In this document: positions 10,301-20,097 of the stretch, one piece after another
Numbering within the stretch: the stretch's first letter is position 1
Layout of the letters: every line of letters starts with the position of its first letter
Source of the DNA: Lactifluus volemus
Taxonomy: Eukaryota; Basidiomycota; Agaricomycetes; Russulales; Russulaceae
Reading direction: 5' to 3'
Length of the DNA: 20,470 nt
NCBI GenBank assembly: GCA_022376515.1
Contig: WTXI01000515.1
Location: 1 to 20,470 of the forward strand
Notes under the pieces: generated by a model
The model's input: only the letters and a program-made list of their open reading frames with translations
What the model was told of the DNA's origin: nothing
The model's database searches: none
Program-made: the position numbers and the translations under genes

Positions 10301-10643
10301 CACATCTTGACCATGGCCATCTCCCCAGGCGTCCCCATATAGAACCTAAAGGTCATTTTGTAGATGCCGGATGAGCCAAATAAGGTGGTGGGAAAAGCAC
10401 CTGAATGCGGTCGATGCCCGGGCCGCCTTGATAGTTTATCCTAATGGCACGAATGCGCTGGCCAGCCAAAGCCGAGTCATCCCAAGGCTGGCCGCCGGGC
10501 CCTCCAACAGGAACCGATTCGACAAGGAGGGAATGTCGACTGCTTGTTACCTGCTCCCAAATGGCGTGATGAATGGGCTCAAGAGGATGTGTCCGCGATG
10601 AGGCGAGTTTGCTGTTCGAATGTGCGATGGTGTCATGCACCAT
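4333..10643 (-). CDS. Large multidomain protein: three jacalin-like lectin modules, beta-rich region, coiled coil (1796 aa)
   Basis: Eighteen exons joined in phase: 10643-10401, 10345-10198, 10140-10092, 10036-10001, 9942-9768, 9707-9557, 9500-9452, 9409-9359, 9301-9085, 9029-8879, 8827-8779, 8730-8305, 8249-7748, 7697-6941, 6883-6368, 6318-5178, 5123-4416, 4354-4333. Residues about 46-465 hold three jacalin-like modules (GGxGG start, IQV turn, FFTNTGR, YGGxGG, then RLxYFxGRA and LQAxW). Jacalin domains bind sugars, usually mannose or galactose type. About 550-1350 is predicted beta-rich with alternating hydrophobic residues and no family I recognise; a hydrophobic run (FFFSFLLAF) lies near 1325. 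About 1359-1540 is a long Glu/Lys/Ala-rich coiled coil, followed by an Ala-rich helical part to the end. No signal peptide is visible at MVHDTIAHS. The intron at 9708-9767 has a GC donor. Skipping the last intron would end the protein at a TGA at 4412-4414 instead. Function unknown; a carbohydrate-binding surface, defence or self-recognition role is inference. The joined frame is firm; the first codon and last exon are less so. Confidence 0.82.
8658..9186 (-). repeat. Jacalin-like module 3, more diverged (in the lectin gene)
   Basis: It starts GGPGIYSFND, with IQIEYSPGG, EHVTRIQG, IVAIQFTTNHGR, RWGGSGGQFFDW, LLFFAGTW and LQSHW. The first three introns recur in the same phases as in modules 1 and 2. 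The fourth (in GRA) is missing and that site reads GTW, which suggests intron loss or divergence before the beta-rich region. Confidence 0.65.
9265..9872 (-). repeat. Jacalin-like module 2 (in the lectin gene)
   Basis: It has the same order of motifs as module 1: GGSGGQPW, HGIRINFG, IQVLFGTNTW, EYITRIEG, LDAVQFFTNTGR, RYGGLGENTFNW, RLLYFNGRA, LQAVW. All four introns recur at the same positions and phases. The one after IQ has a GC donor. Confidence 0.75.
9909..10505 (-). repeat. Jacalin-like module 1 (in the lectin gene)
   Basis: The module starts at GGPGGQPWDD, passes IRAIRINY and IQVLYGDAW, then VIVKVEG, LDAIQFFTNTGR, PRYGGNGGTPFIW, and ends in RLAYFSGRA and LQAYW. Introns interrupt it after IQ (phase 0), at TNTG (phase 1), at the Trp of FIW (phase 2) and at the Ala of GRA (phase 2). 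Confidence 0.75.
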
Positions 10644-11338
10644 ACGTGCTGAAAGCAGGAAGCTCCACCTGCTAGTGAGTTCAAATAAAGTGGGTGAAAG
10701 GGATCGAGAGGCAAGAGGGGAAAAGAGGAGGGAAGAAAGGTGAGCGGCGGCAAGGGAAGAAGGACGCGTTAGGAGCCCGTTTAAGACGAGACCGAAACAA
10801 ACGAATTAGCCGTAGAGGTAGAATCAGACGAGAGAACAAGTGGGGAGCGGCGTATTTTCTCTGGCCTTTCTGTACATTCCGAGACTATTTAAAGTACATC
10901 GGAGCTGGTAGTCTAAAATGGAAACGCGTCAACGGAGAACCAAGTAAAGTAGCAGACTAAACGGGGGCGAAGAGAATGGTCGAGAATGTAAGTATAAGTC
11001 GTCAGAAATGATATGGGTGTGAAAGGAAGGGGGAGAGAGTAAGTACGAGAGACGAGAATTGCCAGACAGGGCGAACGATGGAAGGCGCGAGGCGTACTAG
11101 TACGAAAACGGGAGACACAAACACGAGACAACTCAGAACTTGAAAGAAACAAAGGGGAAACGCCGTGCAACGCGAGGCCGCAGAGGACGGATATATGGCC
11201 AAGGCGTAGTTGCATCGTGGCCAAGGCGTAGTTGCATCGTGGCCGAGGGCGATCATGGTAGATAAGACAGGGTCGCAGCGAGTCGGGGAATCTCAGAAAT
11301 CAGACAGAACTTGGCGGGGACAAGGAGATCGAAGGGTT
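10644..11338. promoter_or_regulatory. Intergenic region: 3' end of the 558-aa gene and promoter side of the lectin gene
   Basis: There is no gene here. On the minus strand the part next to the lectin start (about 10690-10770) is strongly pyrimidine-rich, a common feature just upstream of fungal transcription starts. A TTTAAATA-like AT box sits at about 10885-10895, roughly 240 nt upstream of the ATG. A 22-nt tandem duplication lies at 11197-11240. The regulatory reading is inference from position and composition. Confidence 0.35.
11197..11240. repeat. Two exact tandem copies of a 22-nt unit
   Basis: The unit starts GGCCAAGGCGTAGTTGCATC. Copy one is 11197-11218 and copy two 11219-11240, with a partial third start (GGCCGAGGGCG) directly after. 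It lies just beyond the stop codon of the 558-aa gene, probably in its 3' untranslated region. Confidence 0.85.
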
Positions 11339-13276
11339 TCAAAAGGCAGCAGAGGTCAACGTCTTCAGTTTCTTTATCACCGGAGGGTCCTCGCCGGTAG
11401 CTGCGAGATCAAAGAAGTAGTGCATAACTTTGTTATCCAGGGACGCTTCTGGCCTCAATGCTGGCTTACGATGGAACGGTTGGAATGCAGTCTTATAATC
11501 GACAGATATTGCACTGGCATTCTAGTGAACACAAGATTCAGTTAGGGGCAACCTTCAATCTTGACAACATACCATAGGTCTAGCTGTTAATCTGATGGTA
11601 TATTCTAACTCCGGAACTAGCCACAGATAGCCGGTGGCGGTGGCGGTGGCGGTGGCGGGTCCCCATACGAGCTCCGGAGGCACGGTAACATTGGGTTCCT
11701 TACCATCTTGTTGGAGGACCTTCTCTATGCGCGAGGTACCCAAAACTTCCGTTTTGAGTTCACCATTAGAACCTTTCGAATCCAAATCTAACTTCGATGC
11801 GCGGCCGTAGAAGGCTTTAATCGCAGACTCCGACCTAGACATATTCATTTTTCAGCAGCGCTACAAGACCGAAAGAATTATCTTACCGCATCATGTTTGT
11901 GTTGGTTTCTTGAGTGCCGAACATCTTGGGGGGCACGCTCGGTCAATAACGGATTTCAGAAGTGTTGAAACAACTCACGAGATTGGGTCTCACGTCCGGG
12001 TCCTCATTCACGGCTCCTCCGAGTGCCCGGAGGGACGAAGCAGACCTATGAAGCCACTGCGGTGCATCAGATAAGGATTTACGCCATTGCCCATTGAACA
12101 ATGCCTACCTCCGCTACAGTGTTGTTCGAGTTGCTTTGGCTGAGTTTCCATCCAAGATCACCCAGCGCCCACTGAGAGACATCAGAAGATAATTCGAGTG
12201 TCGACGTTGAACATACTTTGTTCGCACTCAATCCTCCCATTATCGTCTGAGCGTCCTTGGGGTCGAATCGCTCCCGAGCTCCTGCCGAGCTTTTCTTGAA
12301 GGCTATGGAGGTGACTGTATGCTGCTTGCGAACAGGCGTAGGAAGTTTCTTCATGATTTTGTCGTCTGCCTCTTTAACTTTGTCTGGCGGCGGAAAGGCA
12401 TGGATCCAATCCGTTTGAGGTTCGCCGGCTTCCGCCGCTTCGGTCTGCGCGTTCACGAGACGAATGAGGTCTTTAGGATGAATCAGAGTGCGAAAGTAGC
12501 CAAATGGGTTGACAGAGAAAGTGACTAGTTCCGAGGACTTGTCGGCGGCATCCTTGGACATGAACGCTACCTCGAAAGAAGTTGGCCAAGTAAGACTTTT
12601 TTTTTGCGCTTCGTGGAGCACGACCTCGAAAAGCTGCTGCAATTCGGTTTCGTCGATCTGGTTAACAAGAGGGGAGAATACGATGTTCACAGGAGGGGTG
12701 ATGGGACCTTGATAGAAGCGAAAGTTGAAATCGCTGAGCCCAGACGTCGTGTATGACCTGCTGAATCCGTCCGCGGATCCGGCAATAACCCCCCAAATGT
12801 CGCGGTAGTTATTGTAGACCAGGTCCGGCACTAATGCCGTGCTATCACCCTTCAATTGATCAATGAAATACTTGTCGTAGGAGGGCATTATAGCTGTAAT
12901 ATTTGAGAATACTCGATGGGGAGGGTTTTGAAGGATTTCTCCCCCATTCGGTTGCCATAGCTTGCATCGGGCTTTGTCATGTTTGAGGTCTTCACGCCAG
13001 GTGGCTCTATTGGCCTTGGAGCCGTAGCGTGCTTCTAACTCCTCGGATTTGATAAACGTCTCGATCTGAAATGCGATATAAGACACATGTAGGAAAAGCG
13101 AGGGTGGGTATACACACATTACGTCCGAGCCAGACAAAACGAGAGTCTTTACTAGTAGTCTTGTCTGAGTCGAAATACTTCGCGATCCAGGTTGCGATCT
13201 TCAAAGGTTTGGTTGCGGTGATGGTCAAGAAATCGCCAGAGAGTACGAATCCAGGGAATTTCGAGTCTGTAGCCAT
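11339..13276 (-). CDS. Protein of unknown function, six exons (558 aa)
   Basis: Exons joined in phase: 13276-13118, 13065-12109, 12056-11979, 11924-11887, 11834-11573, 11521-11339. All five introns are 51-54 nt with GT donors and AG acceptors. The protein starts MATDSKFPGFVLSGDF and ends KLKTLTSAAF. No signal peptide, membrane segment or family I know is visible. The N-terminal half is mixed alpha/beta with Trp- and aromatic-rich patches; about residues 276-296 are charged; near 445 there is an Ala-Thr run of four units, followed by a segment (YLWLVPELEY) that may start a beta-rich C-terminal domain. Later exons extend the frame well past the first stop met without splicing (12079), and the coding phase holds to the end. 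The lectin gene follows on the same strand 695 nt away. I cannot assign a function. Confidence 0.72.
11633..11656. repeat. Hexanucleotide microsatellite inside the 558-aa gene
   Basis: Four copies of GGTGGC on the plus strand, read as GCCACC (Ala-Thr) on the coding strand. The hexamer keeps the frame whatever its copy number, so the length of this Ala-Thr run is likely to vary between strains. Confidence 0.85.
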
Positions 13277-13338
13277 CGTGAGATGGGAAGCGACTTTGGG
13301 GTCGAATATTGAGGATCTGGGGGTGACTTATAATAAAG

Positions 13339-13346
13339 TTATATAA
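13339..13346 (-). promoter_or_regulatory. Possible TATA box of the 558-aa gene
   Basis: TTATATAA lies about 63 nt upstream of the ATG at 13276, with a second AT-rich box (TTATAATAAAG) just downstream of it. Sequence and spacing fit a core promoter; there is no transcript evidence. Confidence 0.35.
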
Positions 13347-14659
13347 CCTGGAGCGGGAGCGCCGCGCCATATGACTGCTCCTGCCCATCATTAAGAGGCT
13401 TGGACCGACACGAGGTGGATGTGATGAATTCGAGGGCACATACACGGAATCCAATTTGTTACGCATCTTTCTGTTGAGCGTATACACATACCATATTAGT
13501 CTAGCGGAAACATACAATAACATATCCACTTGCCCTCATTCGCGTGACTCTGGAAACATCTATCTCCAATCTGCTCCACTTTCCGCTCGCATATCTCCGA
13601 CTTTTCTCAACACTTTCCCACCCTATCTGCTTGCTCGACCGCGCCCACTCGTTGCCGGAAAACGCGAGCAGCCACCCATTCGAGGAGACAGAGCACCAGG
13701 CTGACGCACTCAGGAGCTCGAGCCAGCGAGCACGCTTGCCCGGAGGCCCTCTGGCCCCGCTCCCCCTGCCGCTATCGGATCCCAGCCGCAGGCCTCGTGC
13801 GGAGATGACCCCAGATTAGTCCTATTTGTGTTTAAACAGTTCTTTCCCCAAGACCGACGGAGCCCGTGGCTATCTTGATTCGTATTTCCGTGCCAGTAGA
13901 TTGGTCTAATCACACCGGTGAGGTGTGAGAAGCCAGGAAGCCTCAAGGCAATTGGGTTCTTCTATGCTCGATGTTTCTTTGGTTCGGACAGGGTGAATGG
14001 GTCCTGGTCCCGGTCGGAAGCACCTCGATTACCATATCAGTACTGGCGACACCTGACGAATTCTTGATGTGGCTGACAAATTTCTGATGGATCTGATGGA
14101 ACTGGTCATATTTTCATAATAACCCATAAAATCGATAAAGCATGTCAGCTAGAGGTAGCAGAAATTGCCTAACTAGTGTATCAGTGGTTGTGAAAGCTGA
14201 AGCGGTTATGATGGAAGTCATTGTGCTGATCAGGGGCTTATCATGTCTTTGCAGGCGGGGATATCAGCCCATGTAACTGGTTATACATTGCACAGTCACA
14301 ACTCTCAGCTATGTCTTGGCATGTTGCCTCCGTTTCCCACCTCCATTGGTCATCATTCCTGATCAGCTCTTGATTCTCCACAAGATTACATGTCATGTTA
14401 GGTGGACGCAAGTACAAGCATATGAAAGGGCAATAAGCATCTCCACAATCACACATGTCAGTTGCCCATTGGTAGCGAACCCCTGACCACAACATTTCGA
14501 CAAAGTTGATGATCTGCATCAGTCACACACCCCAGCGGTGTCGTGTGGAAGGAAGAGCACACAAGGCAGTGGAGAGTCGGGGATGCGATGGAGTTCCGAT
14601 GTGCCCATGCGAGCGTCGGGCGATCAGCGTTCCCACGTCGCGTCGAGGATGGGGAGGCA
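13347..14659. other. 1.3 kb without a supportable gene
   Basis: Plus-strand open frames at 13456-13819 are Ser/Pro/Leu-rich and show no domain. A minus-strand frame at 14241-14519 (92 codons) is cysteine-rich (DMCDCGDAYC near the start, ESCDCAMY near the end), but it has no signal peptide, no visible promoter and no family I recognise. The part next to 13347 should hold the promoter of the 558-aa gene. The rest may be residual sequence beyond the membrane-protein relic. Confidence 0.4.
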
Positions 14660-17366
14660 ACCAGGGCAGGTAGATGCGGGAGCGGGCGGAGAGTGACATG
14701 ACCGCCCTGAGAGCTGATTCGGGTACGTGCCCCGCGTGTCAATTCAATACATTGACCCTCGAGTTCTGAAGAGGGGAACACGTCCAGAGCATCTGTCGGT
14801 AAATCTATATCGTTGCGAGCGGTCGTCTCGATGTGTTCTTGTCGGCTGCAAGGACGCGAAATCGCGGGAATGAGACACCTTGGCTTCTTGATTCATTATC
14901 AGCATCGAATGAGTGAGGGGATCCGTCGGGGGACCCTTGATGAAAAATGTAAAGACATTCCTGGGAGTACCTCATTGATGCTGATGCGCAGGGTGATCGA
15001 TAAGGATGGAAGAGGCAAGCTCGACTCGGATTGCGTGATAGAAGACGCCTAGTAGGTTCCCTAGTATCGTTGTCCGTCGTTGTGTAGAAAACGGACAATA
15101 AACCAGCCTCTGAGTCCGGTGTCGTCGGTCCGCTCTCGAAGGTGTATTCAGGAACGTTCTGAGGCGGTAACGGGGCGCGCAGACGAAGTCGAAGATATGG
15201 AGCTTTGTCTTGACGAAGTATGCCCATTCACGAAATTAGGCACAATTGGGACTGTCGGCACCTCGAACGAAGCTTGCTTTTCAATGCACGGGTGTTCCAC
15301 GCCATCTATGGCATGCCCCGTATATCCAGGGTCGCCAGTAACATCCCACCCATACTCCAGTCCTACATCCATACCGAGAAGGGTAGGAACGCCGGGATAC
15401 GAAATACCCTCACGGGTCCCTTTGTAATCCAAGTGTACCAGCACGCCTCCTTTTCTAGCAGTCTTGTCGCGGACTCGCGGCCGTGTCCAAAGACTGTGCA
15501 TAGCATCTCTCCACGCACATCCGTTACCCCGACTCGCCGGCGGCCTTCGCGAATCCCAATTTGGATTTTCCGTACCGGAGCCGCCCAACGCACGCGAATG
15601 CGTTCGGTGCTAGGAAAGGTGCCTTGGATGCCGAAACCATCGGAGAAGCCGGGCGCACTTGCAGAATCGCTACTTTCGTCGTCGGCGAAGTGTTGATACT
15701 GATAGGCAGAACGCAGGGAATTTGTCAACCTTGAGACATGGGGGTCTGCCGTCATGTCCCATGCGAGGAAGTCAGCGTCACCTTCACCGGAAGAAAGTGA
15801 CTGGAAGGAAGCGGTAGACGAAATATGCGCAATATGAGGGTGCTCGATAGGCAGCGAGGTGTGGGTATGGAGAGCTTTGGAAACACAGGTGAATGAGGGC
15901 GGATAGTAGGACATTCAAACGAACCTTACGAGCCAAGGGGCACGTTGAGGGCGAGTCAAGTAGGGCACCATTAGGCTGATACCAGCCAGGAAAAGGATAA
16001 CATTCTTCTCACTCGTTGATACCCTTAGCTTTGTTGGCAAAGGCGTAAAGTCCCCACCCTACTGCCGAGTTTGGATAGTGGGGGGAATTTTCTCGGAAAT
16101 AACGAAACGTGATACCCGCTAACAAGAATACGACCTGTGTACTTCTCTACCGGAGGAGGGACACCCACGTCGCTCGGTGATGGGGGTGAAGAAACGAAGC
16201 AAGAAGACATACTAGATCGTTGGTTGTTAGATCGTTGGTTGAAGAGTGTAAGATAGGAATGAGGAGAACTGGCAGGGAGACCCAAGGCACGAGCAGCGTT
16301 GTGAAGGAGGGGAGAGGCATCGGATGAGCTGTTGTAAGGGACGGAAGAAGAATCCAGGGGGTGCACTTCTTACTTGATGATCTTGACGCTTTCCTCTGCA
16401 AAGAGCATCAGAGGTTTAGCCCAATAGGATACGACGCGGATACGAGCCCTCAAAGAGTGGGATCGCGCTTCCAGGGGTGATGCTATGAACTGGGAGAGCG
16501 AGCTTCACAGTAAATGAGCAAACAAGATATGAGAGAAGGTATCATTCGAAGATGCGACACACCTTCATATACACCTTAATAGGTACGCCGTCAGTCTTCT
16601 TTGCATTTCCCTCAATTGCCAGGCGAGTAACGATATCGAGTCTTTGGCTTTGAGGGCCAACCGTGCTAGGGGTTGCTACTAGTACAGAGAGGGGAGAACT
16701 TTGATTTTGTTGATTTTGAGGCTCCCGTGGATAGCACTGGTGCCATGCAGGATCACTCTGCAAGGAAGAAGAGACGATGGCACGCTCTATGAAACCACTG
16801 AAGAAATTGAGGACACTGCTGATGGTGGAATCGCTTAGCCTAGAGAGGTTCTCGGTTCTCGAAGTGTTCGCGGTGGGGAATGAGTCAAGGAGGAAGAAGA
16901 CACACCATATACCGCTGACGACGATGGGCATGGGCAGCAACAACCCAGAAAAGGTAGTGTCATCTGGAGCATATCGAGTAGCTGTGGCTCTACGCCAGCA
17001 ATCTCGACACCGTAGGTGCCCGACATTGGTATGCCAACTTGAAGCATTGTGACTGTGCGCAGTGAAAAGGGTGAAGAGCACAATGCATTCCGAGGCTCTT
17101 GGAATCAAGGGTGAGTCGCTACATTCGAGAAAAGTGGGGATGTCTTCATCTACGAGTGGTGCGCTGGCACGAAACTCAGACCGCCATCGGGTGAGGGCAT
17201 GCAGCGTCACAGGTTGATTTATATTGAACACGAGAAGGGCGGCATCCGCACCACAAGAAATGCAGTTGAGAGTGAGGAGAAGTGTTCTTGGCCAGGGATA
17301 TTCTGTAGTAGTACAGGTCGAGTCGCATGAGTGGTGCGCAGCAGCATACGAGGATACTACAAACAA
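14660..17366 (-). pseudogene. Frameshifted relic of a long conserved basidiomycete membrane protein
   Basis: In order along the minus strand, in changing frames: a hydrophobic segment (LLLPMPIVVSGIW, about 16930), NLSRLSDSTISSVLNFFSGF, QSQRLDIVTRLAIEGNAK, KVYMK, EESVKIIK, then an in-frame TAA before EVHPLDSSSVPYNSSS, then LGLPASSPHSYLTLFNQRS, EKYTGRILVSGYHVS, NVILFLAGISLMVP in another frame, WDMTADPHVSRL, FADDESSDS, GIQGTFPSTERIRVRW, a frameshift near 15478, YKGTREGISYPGVPTLLGMD, a frameshift near 15180, RAPLPPQNVPEYTF, NVFTFFIKG in yet another frame, and FRVLAADK. From memory this order matches a long single-copy protein of unknown function in Agaricomycetes. At least four frame breaks and a stop make it non-functional. 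The 17366 end follows an open frame; the N-terminal part is uncertain, as is everything below about 14800. Confidence 0.65.
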
Positions 17367-17646
17367 AGGGGGGGAACGACTTGGAGAGTCACCGACTCAT
17401 CTGGATTAGAACAACATTTTTAAGGTTAACTCGGTAAAAATAGTTGCACGGTAACCTGTCGAAAAGTGGCCAGAGAAACCATCCATTGCTGCAATCAGCT
17501 GCGAAGCCCAAGTTGAGAAGAAGGTCAGGCTTGGTAGGCCATCAGTAAAATCTGAAAAAAACTTAAACAGAAACAAGCTTCTTAATCTCAGCTTGATGCT
17601 TATTGGTTGCTAAGCACAAATAAGCAAACAACCTGGAACATCGAAC

Positions 17647-18371
17647 AAAATTTGACTTGCCTGATTTGGTAATCGATCATCGAAGTCTGTTCCTGGAATC
17701 AGGCGATCTGATGTCATCTTTCCGACTCGTTATCAGTGCGAGAAGATCCTTGCCTGCCCTTAAACTCACACTCTCGACAGTTGAAAAACGTGTGATGTCT
17801 ACCCAAACAATCGCAGTCATCGATGAGGTTGATCTCAAAGATGGTCAAATGTACGTGTCTAGGCACATCGCACTACTCGTCTGACTGTTGCACAGGAAGG
17901 AAGTCCCCTTTGGATCAGGCCGAGTTCTCCTGTCTCGTCTGGGTGACAAGGTCCATGCGACCAGTGCATTTTGCACTCATTATGGTGCCCCGCTCGTCAA
18001 AGGTGTCCTCACAGCAGATGGCAGGGTCGTCTGGTAAGAGCCTGATGCCACTCGTTATCGTGTGCCAACTACTAAATCTCATGCGCAGCCCGTGGCACGG
18101 GGGTACAGTATTCGTTTATCACAAACCACCATTTGGCTTACATTATTCTATAGCTTGCTTCAATGTGTGTACTGGTGATATTGGTCTGTCTTGTTCTCTT
18201 CATGAGACCCTCTTGCTTACACACTACCAGAGGACGCTCCCGCACCGGCAGCCATTCATTCCTTCAAAACCCATAACACTGGCGGCAAGATTTATGTGAC
18301 AGCTGACCCCGCGAATACCACGAAAGAAAGGTTTTCACGACCACCAATGCTACTTGCGTCCGGCAGTGAGA
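17647..18371 (+). repeat. Right copy of the 725-nt direct repeat (5' part of the AIF-like gene)
   Basis: The left copy is 101-827. Homology begins about 60 nt upstream of the likely ATG and ends in exon 5, just before the FAD motif, with a constant offset and no indels. Transitions toward A/T in the left copy outnumber the reverse by roughly two to one by hand count, as expected if the left copy is the one drifting without selection. Confidence 0.9.
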
Positions 18372-20097
18372 TTGGTGGGGCTGGTGTCGTCATCGTTGGG
18401 GGTGGTTCTGGGGCATTCCACGCAACCGAGAGTCTGAGAGAGGAAAGTCGCATATGTTCTGGCTCGATTTGAATGCGTACCTGACGTTTTTATTAGCATG
18501 GGTTCAAGGCGCCTATCACAATCCTCTCCCAGGAAACGCATGCGCCCATTGATAGGTGTGTCGCCAATATATTTATCACCAGTGATGACGAGTAGCCTAA
18601 CCCAACTATTAAGAACAAAACTGAGCAAGGCGCTTATCACTGATGCGTCCAAGCTCGAATGGCGCACGCCCGCTGATCTCAAAATCAAATACGGTACTGC
18701 GCTCCGCATAGGCACGGTGGGTCTCCATCCATTCCCCTGCAGTCCGTATCAGTACAAGCTGGAATCAGGGCGTGACATCCGTGGACACTACTAGAAAATC
18801 GGTCACCCTTGAGAACGGCAAGGAAACGATCCCATACGACACTCTTATCCTCGCCAGCGGTGGTGTTCCTCGACGTCTCCCAATTGAAGGTGCAGACCTT
18901 GAGAACGTGTTCACGTTGCGAAATATCCAGGATGCGCAAAAAATTGACGCAGGTATCTAACTCCCTGCGTCTGAGGCGTGCTAGCTGACGTGTGCCGAAG
19001 CTTGCCAGGAAGGGAAGCATCTTGTTGTCATTGGGAGTTCCTTCATCAGTATGGAGCTTGTCGTGGCTGTCTCAAAGCGCAAGCTGGCCTCTGTCCACGT
19101 CATTGGGATGGAGAATTATCCCTTTGAGAACGTCCTCGGTCGAGATATTGGTGCTGGCTTGAAGCAGTTCCATGAGTCCCAGGGTATTGTCTTCCACCCT
19201 TCTACGTCCGTCAAAGCGATTCGCAAGGAACAGAGTGACAGTGAGACCCTGACCAAAGTCGAACTCTCAACCGGAGAAACTCTTGTCGCCGATCTGGTCA
19301 TAATGGGCGTCGGCGTACGACCTGCGACAGACTACCTCAAAGCGAGTGGGTGGGAACTGGAGAAAGACGGGAGTGTCAAGGTGGATGAACTGTTGCGAGT
19401 GCCAGGCCATACCGATGTGTATGCCATCGGCGACATTGCTACATATCCTCAACTTCCCTTGGGCACATATCGGCGTGTTGAACACTGGAACGTGCGCGCA
19501 TGCATTTTGCGAACCTTTTTGTCCAAATCGAGATGATCCTGGAATTTAGGTCGCGGGAAATATGGGTCGCGCTGTAGGCAAAACGATTGCGGGATCTCCA
19601 CAACCATTCACGAAGGTCCCAATATTTTGGAGTGCGCGTGAGTCGTGGGTTCTGTGACAGTTGTAGTGAGGACTGATCATGTGACTTGTAGAGGGCCAGC
19701 AATTGCGCTATTGCGGCATCGGTGTAGGTTATGATGATATCTATATCCAGGGCAACCCTGCAGAGCTGAAGTTCGTTGCGTACTACATACGGGAAGGGCA
19801 AGTATCAGCTGTTGCGAGGTGAGTACGGGATATATTCAGTTGTGTGATAACTGCAACCCCGCCGCCAATTCTAACGGGTTTCTACAGCATGCAAAATGAC
19901 CCAGTTATATCCAAAGCTTCTGAATTACTCAGATTAGGTTTGATGCCCTCCGCACACGCGATCAAGGCGGGACAGGTCAGTCAATGTACTCCATGGAATA
20001 CAGCTAGAAGCGATGCTCACATATCCGGACCGTAAATCTATAGAACTTGCTTGAGCTGGATATATCTTCAATTGCGGCGAACGTCCTCCCCAAGTGA
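17711..20097 (+). CDS. AIF-like (FSP1/AIFM3-type) Rieske FAD-dependent NAD(P)H oxidoreductase (575 aa)
   Basis: Thirteen exons: 17711-17850, 17896-18033, 18089-18102, 18154-18183, 18231-18442, 18497-18555, 18614-18716, 18769-18952, 19001-19491, 19550-19637, 19692-19818, 19888-19975, 20044-20097. The Rieske domain has ligands C73/H75 (CTHYG) and C93/H96 (CPWHG). The FAD dinucleotide-binding motif VVIVGGGSG is at 160-168, the NAD(P)H motif VVIGSSFISME at 302-312, the second FAD motif AIGD at 435-438, and the C-terminal AIF-like domain starts near 470. The family oxidises NAD(P)H and passes electrons through FAD. The first 28 residues (MSSFRLVISARRSL) are Arg/Ser/Leu-rich without acids, like a mitochondrial presequence; a start at 17795 would give a cytosolic form. 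The intron at 18443-18496 has donor GAAAGT, one base from GTAAGT; if it is not spliced, a TGA at 18470 ends the protein. All other introns are normal and the frame is otherwise intact. Name by family, not ortholog. Confidence 0.85.

Noticed and set aside
12079..13137. Reading the unknown gene as a single 352-codon frame ending at 12079
   Set aside because: Its start lies inside an intron. Further exons downstream (12056 to 11339) join in phase with clean splice sites, so the gene is longer at both ends.
16200..16245. Short tandem AGATCGTTGGTTG repeat
   Set aside because: Lies within the membrane-protein relic in its Asn/Gln/Arg/Ser stretch (NQRSNNQRSS) and is explained by codon repetition there.
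18498..18794. 98-codon frame within the AIF-like gene as a separate gene
   Set aside because: It runs across three introns in the wrong frame; the spliced AIF-like frame explains the same DNA with family motifs.
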